Assembly: GCA_011009095.1 (NCBI GenBank)
Contig: VTPC01005625.1
Span: 29,075 to 93,074, forward strand
DNA from: Ignelater luminosus
Lineage: Eukaryota > Arthropoda > Insecta > Coleoptera > Elateridae
Direction of reading: 5' to 3'
DNA length: 64,000 bases
Positions within the stretch are counted from its first letter, which is position 1. Each line of letters opens with the position of its first letter. The translations under genes and the position numbers were made by a program. Below the pieces are notes generated by a model. The model was not told the origin of the DNA. It made no database searches and saw only the letters and a program-made list of their open reading frames with translations. Below are positions 36,039-47,237 of this stretch, piece by piece.

Positions 36039-38288
36039 TATTTAAGCAGCTGTCCTGTTTGGATTAATATCCCAGATTATAGTACTCAAATTTTACTAGA
36101 TTTGTTTTTAAACTTCAAACCCAGATTAAAATTAAATTATATGGAACAGGAAATTTACATGTTACGCGACTACTAAAATATTTCTGGCCTTATTTATAGA
36201 TCGGACGGTTCGTTTTAGACATTTCTAGAGTTTAGGGTTAAATTAGTAAACATCAGGTGATTCCCACATTTACAATGAAACAATGTTATTCAGTTAAAAT
36301 TGCACACAATTGTTCTGTTTACGTGGCAGCTTGCCTCACTGTACTGTTACAATAGTAGATTGTTAGAGTCGAACGATTTTTTTTTCTAAAGCAGCTCGTT
36401 AGTGTTTTATTTTGAATCGACATGCAATGTTTATTTCATTTATGTTCTGCAGTGTATTACGTAGGATAGCTTGCCTTTGAATATTTTTAAAGTCGTATTT
36501 GCATGTAAATGTTGATGCTTTAATACATAGAATATTGAAATGAGTAGTCTTATAAACTGTTTTTTATTTTAAAAAAGACTAACCTTTTTGCATCAAGTTG
36601 ACCACTCTACAAGGATTACATTGAGCAAACATCTCAAAACTTACAATTTGATTTCTAAGAAAAAATTATATTCTTATCAATTACAAGAACTGTAATTTTC
36701 AACTATAATTTTAAAATTACAAACTCTCTCAAATTATTACTCTGCTAAGTGTACAGGGTGATTAAAAACTATGGCACAATTTGTATCTTCTATAATTTAT
36801 CCATTGACAGTATACATCGATACTAATATACGAATTTAAGACTCTCCTAGAAATTTCGACAGCGACTTCTAACAATTATTGTTGCAGTGCCACTGTTCTT
36901 TGCAGATAGTTCAATTTAAATCTATACCAGAGGCAAAAAAATAAAATTTTATTATTATTTAATTAGCAAAACTGAAATTCTTAGCTTGACTATTCTTTCA
37001 TAATTTACCTCAAGGTTAACCTTATCAGTATTTTTTTAGATTTACAATTATTAAAGCAATAAGCTGTGAATTGAAACAATTATTGAGAATTTCTATCATA
37101 ATTTGAATGGAAACGGTTACAATAACGTAAACAAATAATTTTGAATTTCATACACAAAAGCCTTTTTTACTAATATAATTTCACTGAAAATTCTGTAAAC
37201 TTTCCAGTCTGACAAAAAAGCAACTAAAGTTCAACAAACTACATAAAAACAAATTTAAAAGCAATATCTTCTTCCAAAAAAATTTAAATTAAAGTATATC
37301 TACTACTAAAATAGAAATCTAAAGTTTGTATTGGAAAAACAAACCTAGACGTTGTGCGTTAGTTTATCAAAATCGATTACTTTATTTTATTTTAATAAAT
37401 TGAATGAACGGTTCTGACCTTTTACAGCTATTAAAATTTTATGAGACGCATTACTCTAAGTCAAATCCTTTGTATTCATTAAAAGAGACAACTAATATTA
37501 ATTAATCCAGGATATACTATACATGTCTAACACATTAATATTATAGTCATAACAACAGTAGTCTAAGTGGAATTGGTGAGAGACTTCTGAATAGTAATTT
37601 AATGCTCGTTTGATATGAATAGGTGACTGAAACCACACTCGTCTTTAACAGACACTACAAAGGCAAACAGATTCCTTTTAAATCCGTATCATTCACATCC
37701 GCAATCCTGGTCAATCAAAATGTTTATTTTGGCAGACAGGATGTTACTTTAAATTTATTTTTCTTTCTCTACTTATTGTCAGTCAGATAAAATAAATTCA
37801 ATGCCTCTGAAATTTGAAGCAGTAGGAACCTTTTTTGTGCTACAATTATACAGCAGGTAGCTTTACACTTGGAAACTAGAAGGTATTTCATTGAACTTTC
37901 CTTAAGAAGTATTTTAAATTCACATCAACTGTATTTTATAGGCTTTATTAATTCCGCTTTAAGAAAATTGGGCGTCTAGACAGACTATAATATTAAAATA
38001 GACGTAGCCGTTTTCTCGTGGAAATAAATTGTAACTTTACTCAAAGTGATTATCCTTTGTGCAATCAATTACTAAAAGCGCAACCACCAATTTTGTTTTA
38101 GCTTAGGAATTCATTTACTGCTACGTTTTTTTACAGTATTGTATAAAGTCTGTTAAGGGACTTAATTGTATGTGCTGTATATACAGATTAGCATAAGTGC
38201 ACGAAGTAATGCAATGTCATTAATTTGTTATTTTGATACTAACTATAAGATTTTTCGATAAACAGTTATCAATGGAATGATTTTTCTA
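36039..38288. other. no gene recognised
   Basis: AT-rich sequence. ACAGGGTGATT at about 36755 is another single transposon-end-like word. Nothing else could be supported. Confidence 0.55.
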
Positions 38289-39410
38289 AAGGGTCTTCTT
38301 TCCCCGCTAATTTTTCCACGCCCGTTCCCTTATTCTTCTTGAGGCCGCTACTCACCCCCACCCCCGTCTTGTCTTAACGCCTGTCTGTACAGTTTCGTGT
38401 CTCAAGATAAGACGAAGGGAGCGTATGTATGAGAATTATTAACACTTGTTCGGGTCGAAGTGCGGTTCGACGGTATTCAGGCTTTGCTTGAAATCTTTGA
38501 TACGTTGCGTAAAGTATGCGCGTAAGTCCAAATCTGTGTATGGAATTTTTTGCAGAAATTGTTTATTTGTTTTTAATTATTAATTTGTTAATAGTTCTAA
38601 TCTTCATTCATTTAGTTTTCCATGGGATAATCTCTTTTTCCTGTCCCCATTTGCCATATGCTTTGTACCGTCTTCTCCTTATCCATTCTTACCACATGCT
38701 CAAACCACTTTAATTGTTGCCTTTCTATCTTTTGTATTACACTTTTCACATTCAAGTCTTTTCTTATTTTTTCACTTTTAATTTTGTCCATTTTCGTCAC
38801 TCCCGCAATTTTTCTTAGAATCTTCATTTCACATGCCGTAATTTTATTTTTAGTCGTTTGTTTAGGACCCAAGATTCACTTCCAGAGATAAGAGTAGGTA
38901 CCAGTACAGCCTCATAGGGTTAGACTAGTCAAGCATAAAAGGGACCTTTTTTTGTTGGTAATTTTTCATGCTTGTTTCCTTTTTCTTCTTGCAGTGCTAG
39001 ATTATATAAGTTTAATAAGGTGTTTGCTCATCTATAATTTCTTCATATCCGTTTCGTTGTTTTTTTATGGTGCTAGACTAATCAAATCAAATTTTTTCAT
39101 GTTTGTTTTCTTGTTGAGTCAAGCTCAGTAGGATCTTTTTTTCTTACCAATATTTCAATGCGGTTATTTTCCTTACAGTACGAAACTAGTTAAGGTTAAC
39201 AAGCTTTTCTTTTCTTTCTAATTTCCCATGTTTGTCTTCTTGTTTCTCTTGGAGTGCTAGACTATTTAAGCTCAACAGAGTCTTCTTTCCTTGTTAATTT
39301 TTCCATGCGGTTATTTGCTTAGCTTCCTTACAGTGTCAGACTACAATCAAGCTCAGCAGGGTCTTCTTTCTCCGCTAATTTTTTGATACCCGTTCCTTCG
39401 GCACAGGTTT
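38289..39410 (+). repeat. degenerate minisatellite, about 78-bp period, interrupted
   Basis: A unit of the form GGGTCTTCTTTCC-GCTAATTTTTC-CATGCGGTTATT-CTTCTTGCAGTGCTAGACT-TCAAGCTCAGCA recurs at about 38289, 38940, 39022, 39090, 39131, 39205, 39283 and 39361. Neighbouring copies at the right end are 74-82 bp apart. Copies are well diverged; the first (38289) and last (39361) share GGGTCTTCTTT(C)CCGCTAA closely. The gap between the first two copies holds a retrotransposon fragment (38612-38930), which suggests insertion into an older array. Confidence 0.75.
38612..38930 (-). pseudogene. non-LTR retrotransposon ORF2 C-terminal fragment
   Basis: Reading the minus strand from about 38930, one frame gives VLVPTLISGSESWVLNKR, then a frameshift near 38845 moves to the frame 38872-38612 with ITACEMKILRKIAGVTKMDK, then IERQQLKWFEHVVRMDKEK. 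This is the C-terminal region after the reverse transcriptase palm in non-LTR retrotransposons, with its YGSETW-like segment, the basic KxLRRIxGVTRxDxIRN segment and the QLxWxGHVxRM motif. The fragment is 5' truncated, as usual for such insertions, and the frameshift makes it dead. It lies inside the 78-bp minisatellite. No poly(A) tail or target duplication could be fixed. Confidence 0.82.
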
Positions 39411-39468
39411 CGTTTGATATTAGGTAAAAATAGTGAAATCTCGTTAATCTATTTATGCACGTCGTTAA

Positions 39469-40866
39469 CCCTCCACGACTCCCGCCAAGTCTCACAGCCC
39501 CGATGTAAATGTCTGTACAGTTTATTTGGTGGTGGTGTGAGACAGGAGGCTGAAAGGTACAGTAGCTTTAGCTGTTTAGTTGACGAGTTGACTCAAGAAG
39601 CCCCACGTTTGAGCTGTTGATTTGTAGTCAAAAATTGCATTAAAAGTCTGCCAGACCCGGCGCGAGTTGTAACGTTACTGTGTCAGATTATTTTTAATTT
39701 TGTGTTTGACTAAATTCTATTAATTCTGACTTTTATCGGTCTCTGCTGTAGCATACTATTTAGATACACATCTACATGTCTTACGAGGTGGAACAGGATC
39801 ATCTTTTACGACTTCTTCGAGAAGTTGAAGGAGAAAGAGAACATCCTATTGATGAAGAATCTGACCCTGAGGTGGACAACGTCGGAAAAAGAACGGAAAA
39901 ACGGATACCAAGCAAGAAGGAGACTCTCAAGTGAAATGTGCTGAGCATCCGCTAAAAGTTCCACGTATTTCAGCATTTTTTGGAAAAGATAGGAGAACCA
40001 CTTGGAATAAACATAATATTCCTAATAAAACAATTAAAACTCGAAAATGCAATATTTTTACGCCGTAACCTAGCGTTAGACTTTGTGCTAAAAGTGACTC
40101 GACTGTATACGAATGTTGGAATTTAATCTTCTGTGATGAAATATTGGAAATTCTTGTTGGAAATAGGAACAAAAGGATTCAGTCACAGAGAGATAACTTT
40201 TCCAGACCAAGGGATGCGAAGAGCACCGACCTAGTTGAAATAAAGGCATTAGTAGACCCATTATATCTGGCAGGAGTTTTGCGAAGCAGCCGCTCCAATG
40301 TTGATGATCTCTGGGAGAAAAACAGTACTGGTGTTGAAAAGTTTTGGTTGACGATGTTCAAAGAGAGATTTTTATTTTTACTTAGATTGTTGCGTTTTGA
40401 TGACAAAATAACGCGAAATGAAAGGAAATCTGAAGATAAGCTGACGCCAATAAAACAGTTATTCGACAGTTTTGTTGCTAATTGTAAAAAGTGCTACACG
40501 ATTAGTCCATTTGCAACGATTGATGAACAGTTGCCGACATTTAGGAGGCGGTGCTCATTCGAAACCCAACATGTATGGAAAAAAAGTTTTTCCATAGTTG
40601 ACGCAGAAATGCTATATACCCAAAACATGGAAGTGTACGTTGGAAAATAACCTGAAGGGCGCTTTTCTCTTCCAAATGATGCTCCAAGTATCGTATTAAG
40701 ACTTACTTCTCCCATTTTTGGCACTGAACGAAATATTACCTGTGGTAACTATTTCACGTCCTTTTCACTTATAAACTTTAATCCCTTTGGGGCCGATTTT
40801 ATGCAGAAGTCTGCTGGACCCGGCGCGAGCATTAATGCTACAGAATATAGCGCGAGTCGTGGAAGG
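39469..40866 (+). mobile_element. piggyBac-like element, internally deleted
   Basis: The left end is TTAA (39465-39468) followed by CCCTCCACGACTCCCGC; the right end, on the reverse strand, is CCTTCCACGACTCGCG (40866-40851), followed outside by TTCA (40867-40870), one base from TTAA. CCC-type tips and TTAA duplication are the hallmark of piggyBac. A 22-bp direct repeat lies inside: AGTCTGC(C/T)(A/G)GACCCGGC-type copies at 39645-39666 and 40808-40829, two mismatches apart. The 1.4-kb length, against 2.3-2.5 kb for full elements, and a transposase that ends early show an internal deletion of the 3' coding part. Confidence 0.92.
39776..40806 (+). pseudogene. piggyBac-type transposase pseudogene, truncated
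   Basis: Remnant of a piggyBac transposase, which excises precisely from TTAA sites. ATG 39776 starts an acidic N-terminus (MSYEVEQDHLLRLLREVE... DEESDPEVD) that ends at TGA 39932-39934. After a frameshift, the next frame reads TTWNKHNIPNKTIKTRKCNI, meets TAA at 40066, and continues through WNLIFCDEILEILV, FWLTMFKERFLFLLRLLRFD and TIDEQLPTFRRRCSF, where the first catalytic Asp sits. After VYVGK a TAA at 40648 interrupts it, and PEGRFSL ... CGNYFTSFSL follows. The second catalytic Asp, normally in DNxFTS, is Gly here. The rest of the catalytic domain and the Cys-rich C-terminus are missing. The first codon of the longest open stretch is TTG, not ATG. Confidence 0.92.
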
Positions 40867-43800
40867 TTCACTAGACAAGCAGGCACTTGACTAATAACGA
40901 CTGTATATGACATGGTGTTTACTGTATAATGTGGAAAAAGTATCCTGATCTAAGGATCGTCCGTTAGATATCTTTAAATAAATAAGTAAAAAAAATAAAC
41001 ACAAAATGAATCAGTAGGTCAGGTAACGTATCAAAGCTCTATCAAAACTTATACATCTTGGTTATTTGGTCGATACCTAAGTATAGCTAATGGGGATCAA
41101 CTGCAATACAATCCAAGACCGCCAGCAGCAGAACCAGTATTACAATATTATCTTTAATAACATCTCTGATAAAAACATCAGTAAAAATGATGGTAGCCTA
41201 AACGTTGAGCTTAAGATAGAAATTCTTTTTTTGTTGTTATATTTTGTTATAGTCTCAATTTTGAAATATTTTTGTTTATTGTATCACGTACTTCCAATTA
41301 TACTAAAATTTAAATACATAAAAGGTAAAGTTTTGTGATTTAACGAAAAATAAGAGCGGCTTGAGGCTCTCCCCTATTTGGCCACCCGTATTTTGAGAAA
41401 AACAAACCAGCACTGAATTGATAGCTATCGGTAATCAATAAAAAAAAAAATGCAAACTAGAATTTATCTCGTAAAAGATTTATGAAAAGAGGCTGGTCTG
41501 AAAGGCTTTAAAATGGATTTGTTTTATTGAAACTTTATACGTACATAATATTTTTTATCTCTTTATTTTAATAATGCAGTAGGCAGAGCCACGCTGTTTT
41601 CAACGAGGTAATTATTTATATTTAATTCAGCATTTTCTAAAAGCCAATTAACTAACACAATTAAAAATTTATGAAACCATCTAGAATAATGAAATTCAAA
41701 ACAGACATTTACAAATAAACATAAACTTTGTCAGTACCTAACCTGAAAAACCGATATAAAAGAGTTTGATGGGCTAGATAATAATGGGTATATTAATGAC
41801 TAAAAGGCAGACGGTATTTCATTAAAATATCAAAAATGCCTGATAAAAGTAAAATTATTATTAATGTTTACAATTTTAATTTTTGTTGTACAAACGAACT
41901 AAAAATGTTGTTCCTTCATAAACGACAGTAACTAACTACTTATATGAGAACATAAATCGAACAGTGGTTTACATCTAAAAAGACCTTTTTTTATCGTGTT
42001 TGAAAATCTCGTTCTATTTAACTAAAAATAAACTTCAAACAACGTACAAAATACTAGCTAATTTACCTTTTTTGTAGATGAATGCCAACTATTTATTTAT
42101 TCGTAGTTCACCGCAAAGACCGATAAATTTTATATTAAATTTAGAACAGTTACGTATAAAAATATTCAAGCATGCGGAAGAAGGAAGCATCAAGAATTTT
42201 TTTTGGATTTGTAGAACTGACCTTTGGTTACTAAAAAACAAGAAATAAAAATATAAATCAAAAAATAAATTTTAAACGGTTCCACCTTGACAAATTTAGT
42301 TTTATTAATTTTTAATATCGTATTAAATATCGGAATAAAATTATACATTGTTTTAAAACAATAATAATTAACGTCTAATTTGCGTTTTGTTATTTTGATT
42401 GTGTTTGGCTTAATTCCAATGTGTACTTCTGGGTCAGAATTATCCAAATATACATAGACTAGTAACACACTTTGCGGAATTCTTAATGAAATGTTACAGG
42501 TTGTAGTGAGGCGTATCAACAATTTAAATGTAATTTATTACGTGCTAATTTTCATTGAACATAAATATTCTGAATTTTTAAACTTTTAAAATTTCTTACA
42601 CCTTCGCAATAATTCTTTTAATCAAAACAGTCATTTAGTGTCAAGTATGAAATACATTATGGGTGTTTGGAAATTGAGATTTACTTTGATTTAGTAATAA
42701 ATCTTTCGATATAGCTTTAATTTAACATATAAAGATCAGAAAGTGTTTTGATATAAAAATGAGTATTTCAGGCTGTTTAACATAACAGTAAAAACTGATT
42801 TTTTTTAGTATTTAATTGCGATAACTGATAATTTATTTTTAGTATCTTTTTTGCAAAATTTTCTATTTTGTTCAGAACAGTTTAAAAGGTGAACACTTCT
42901 AATTTGGATTGTTTTAGCTATGGTAGCTTGCAATGATGTGTTAACTCTAAGAGTCACACAAAGCTGAGATGACGCTTAAATATTCTGCAATTTTCTCAGG
43001 ATACCGAATATCAGAAATCCACGGCACCTGCCAAGCAGCCGGGTTCCGCCACTCAATAACAAATTGTTTAACTGTAGTTAACAAATAGTTTTTTCTTGCA
43101 TACTAGAAAAACCAAGAAGGCATTTTCGTATTTACTTAATGCATTTTAAATTCATGAAGAAGATTGCACAGCTAACTATAACTGTTATATAATTAACATA
43201 TCACGTCTTAATACGCATTCAGCAAAGAATATTGATTTAACTCAATTAAATTTCAATAAAGAAGTTTTATATAAAATTTTAATAAAATAACTCGACCTAA
43301 AGCTCTACAAAAACAGTTTTCAACAAAGCACGATAGAGAAGAGAATTTTAAATGAGAAAATTTATTAACATTTATTTGTAATTCGGTCTTTCATTTAATA
43401 AGTAGGTAGTTCAAACCTATCAAGTTTGCTTCTCATACATTTTAAAAGCACATTGTAGAATATTAAATGCTGTATTTTATTAAAATATTAAATTTTAATT
43501 TAATAAAGCCAATCATAATATTGATATGGATATTTATTTCACTAGAAATAAAACAAATTAAACAAAGTATTATTAATGCTCCTCTTAGGACTACAGAGAA
43601 GAGGGTGCAGAGCAACCCATTTCACTGAATATGACTCCATAGAGGGTTCTAGGAAATACAAACAATTCGGTCGCACGTCATACACATAAGCAAAATTAAA
43701 TGCACCTTAGATATTAGATATACAAGTTTCCATTTAATACCTAATCTAATTAAATAAGGATTACCAAATCTAGAAACACATTAAGGTTCAGTGTTGCCAG

Positions 43801-45903
43801 GTTTTCTGGTGGAAGAAAAGATAATTATTTAAAGTCGCCAGAGTTCAAATTAATTTTAACTAAGAACACGCAATATCCAAGTGTCTTCGGAGAAAATCTT
43901 TTTTTTTATATTTCACGAAAGTAAAGGTAAACAACCTACGCTTCTTTGAGTTTCTTTTATTATTTGAAGTATAAACACAATTAGGAAAAAGAGCAATGGT
44001 CGTCTGGATTTTTCCTTACCTGCTTTGTTACATTTGTTCTTCTCTATTTCCATTACTTTAATGTGGCTTTTAGATCCAGCTGTGGTCTAACGAAATATTA
44101 ACCCTGCGGTTGGTAAAAAGGAAAAAATATACAAAAATAACATTGCTAATAATAACAGATGTGACGACAAGACTTGTTAAAAGTAAGAAAAAACCATTTA
44201 ATTAAAAAAAAGGTTTTCAACACATTCAGAGGTTAATTTTACACCGGAGAAAAGTTTTTTTACTGTTGTTTTATGTATTTATATTGGCAAAACTATTTTA
44301 AGGTTCTTCCTTGAAAAGCAAAAATTGCCACTTTGAAATAAAGAGACGACGAACTTCTAGTCTGAAAATTCAACACAGTCTACTCTCTATGTCTTGCTTC
44401 TTTTGTTAAAGATTTTTATATTATTACTTAAAAGATTTTTATTCATGATGTTCCACTAGTGCCATTTACCTGTAAGTAAGAATTTGAATACCTTGAAGAG
44501 TCCATTCCAGACCAACGGAAACGAATTCTTATTTATTAGGGCTGTTATAAATAATAAATTTTTAAAGAAGAAGATTGATAAAAGAAAACAGATTACGTAT
44601 ACAATTAGTATAAGACAATAGTCTTTACAAATCCCTTTTTCATGGCGGTTTCAAAAATCTTGAAAATACTTACCAGATTAGCTTCTAGTCATGCTTTAGG
44701 CATGAGTCAAAGTGGGAACATCAATCAGAACGTAGACATAGAATTGAAGTAAAAATAAATTTATTATAACCTACGACTGTATTCTGGTATTTTTGTAAAG
44801 AAAATTACTTTTAATTTTATTTTGTTAGTATTGGCGAAAGCATCTCATGCTGCAGACAGCAATATTTAAGTTTAGAGTACAAACTACCTGCCTATCTTTA
44901 ACTTTCACTTTTTAATTTAAAAGCAAAAAGACAAACATGCTTCTATGTTCGACATTTATAGCAATTATTATGAATTTTTGATTTATACAAAATATTTATT
45001 ACATTATTTCAGAATTACTCAATATACATCTGTTCTATTTTTTAAGACAAAGGCTACAAAAGAGTGCTCTTCCTTTAAATATTCTTGAGCTGCCGATTTA
45101 CTTCTAAGTAGACAAATAATGGTTTAGGCACCTCAAATGTGATATACCAATTAGTAGAAAACTTTTCGTATTCCAGAAAAAGCTGGCACGAAATAACTAA
45201 ATCAAGACACTTGGTATTAGACTCTTTAAAACGATATAAGTTGCAAAGTCAAAGGTTGGGTCTTAGACCTGTATGACACTATGAAAAATTTTATAAAAAA
45301 TTTAGAAAGACATTTTTGTCAAATTTTGTAAAAAACTTTTGGTATGTTGTTGCAGTCTACTCTGTATGCAACTTGTACAAAATTTTCTATAAAATCTTTG
45401 ACACGTTTTTGGCATTTTTATACAGCTGTTTTTTTTATCTTTTTGTCTACCTTGTCTCAACCGCCTCAGCTGATTTCGATGTTTACATAAGTTCAGTGCG
45501 CAGTAATTTCTATGAAATTTATCAGAGAATTTTTCATAGTGTCAAACAGGTCTTAAGATTCAAATGGCGCCCAAGTGTTTCGAGTGTCGTATACTCAGGC
45601 GAGTTTAGTCGGTGTGGTGTCGATTATTACTATTTTCAAGTCGACCATAATGGAAGAGTAATTTAAATCAGCGTATTATACTAACAAACTATTGTTTTCT
45701 AGGGTTTTCCGCGTTTTTCTCATCAATTTACAAGTATCTTATTAAATTATTTTACTTGTGCAGGTTTTTAGTTTGATTTCACGAGCAGTAATGTTTTTTG
45801 CAAATAAAAGTTTTGGAACTCTGCCATGCCCTTACAGATGGTAGTCTCGTGGTTAGAAATTCGTTCGAAGAGAGAAGTTCAAATCTTATAGTGCTTCATA
45901 GAA
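40867..45903. other. gene-free AT-rich DNA
   Basis: About 5 kb without a supported gene. The 110-codon minus frame at 42190-42522 and the 116-codon plus frame at 45316-45666 have no motif; the latter has no ATG. A slightly GC-richer patch at about 43010-43055 (CCACGGCACCTGCC...CCGGGTTCCGCC) is too short to identify. ACCCTGCGGTTG at about 44100 recurs at about 55204. Confidence 0.5.
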
Positions 45904-46341
45904 ATGATTTCACAAGAATCTGTGAAAGCCTCGCAAGGTGCTGAAAAGTCTGGCACTAAAGAATTCGTGCAAAACCGACAAATTCTTAAATCGAAGCCGT
46001 TGAATAATCCTGTAAAGTAAATACAAACGCAAATATTTACTGCCAATGATGATAAATCAGCGTCTGTGATCTTAGTTAAAGATGTAGCAAAAGAAATCCA
46101 TTTTTTCTCAAGATTATCTATATTTATTGAAGCAAAAGAGACAAAACTAGATCTCAGTCAAATTTTCAACTATGAAAACTAGAAATGCACGTCTTCACTG
46201 ATCTTGAACTTCAAAATCCGTACAGGGAAAAAGATAGATGTTGCAGAGAAACTGAAAACTTTAATTGAAAATAAATCAGCTGCGGGATCACTCAAAGGCA
46301 TTATCTTTGTTGGACATGTCAAGAACTTTAAACAGTATTAG
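45904..46341 (+). pseudogene. unidentified coding relic
   Basis: From ATG 45904 a single plus-strand frame reads as ordinary protein for about 145 codons with only two internal stops, TAA at 46018-46020 and TAG near 46180. It runs MISQESVKASQGAEK, KSASVILVKDVAKEIHFF, FIEAKETKLDLSQIFNYEN, then FKIRTGKKIDVAEKLK and AAGSLKGIIFVGH, before the stop after NFKQY. The length of this frame and its balanced composition are unlike the surrounding chance frames. I do not recognise the family. The alternation of hydrophobic strands and an amphipathic helix loosely recalls a small regulatory domain, which is not enough to assign one. The sequence from 46400 to 47050 may be further remains. Confidence 0.4.
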
Positions 46342-47235
46342 GATCTGGACTTGAAACCACATGTTTCCACGTTTGCACTACCACCGATCAGCAAATAGAT
46401 TTAAGTGTGATCTCTACTAATCCGATAACTTCGTTGCGAAGTTTTCGCCAAGACGGAAATTCCTCGTGACTGATCAGACTCTCTAAAGAGTTCTCAGAAC
46501 AAGCGTACACTTTTTGAATATTTGAAGATTTCTTTTTTTTCTCTTGCGAAGGTAGTGACCACTAAGAATAATAAAATTGTTTTTTCTACAACCGTCAAAA
46601 AAAGGGTTAGATTTAAGCATCGCAGGATAAGAGAAGCTTGTCATTTTTTCACATGAGAGCAAAATATTCTAATGCGCTACAAAAAAAACACTGATTTCCC
46701 GCACTTAATACAAAAATAACTATATTTTGGAACCATAGACTTTTCACTTTTGGGGAGGCATTATACACTAGAAAAAGGCGATGGACGAATTATATTCCAC
46801 GCCAACGACATGATGGAGCACCAAGGCAAGTAGTATTTTGCGTCTCATTCTGTTTTCTTTGGAAGCACTTGGATTGCAGAAACTCTGATTACTGATTGAA
46901 AGAAGTAGCAAATGTCGTTACACGCATTCCGTCATACTGCACTTTGCTGTCCATTGGCTGCAAAGGTAGTTTCAAGAATCAAAGATAAATCGATGTCAAT
47001 AATCTCTGATCTCTCAAAACCCAAAAACTAAAATTATCGTTTTAAATTCTACCCCTGCAAAATGTTGGAAAAATAACTTAATTTACGCACACACAAAATA
47101 GACAGAAACGTATTGGACAAAAATGCATTTTGAACTGAATTAGGAATCTCAATGCTGATGCAGCATTTACATTCAGATTGTGCATACTAAGGAATATTTT
47201 GTTTAATATTCTGTAGGTGTTGATACAATGTAATG
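46342..47235 (+). other. possible continuation of coding relic
   Basis: Short plus-strand stretches such as VRFKHRRIREACHFF (about 46607) and TLEKGDGRIIFHANDMMEHQ (about 46760) look protein-like but are split by stops and frame changes. No motif recognised. Confidence 0.25.
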
Positions 47236-47237
47236 TA

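Noticed and set aside
42190..42522. 110-codon minus-strand frame
   Set aside because: Low-complexity Ile/Lys/Phe composition of AT-rich DNA, no motif.
45316..45666. 116-codon plus-strand open frame with a hydrophobic N-terminal half
   Set aside because: It has no ATG, the hydrophobic half is what a T-rich strand gives by chance, and no motif or splice signal supports it.
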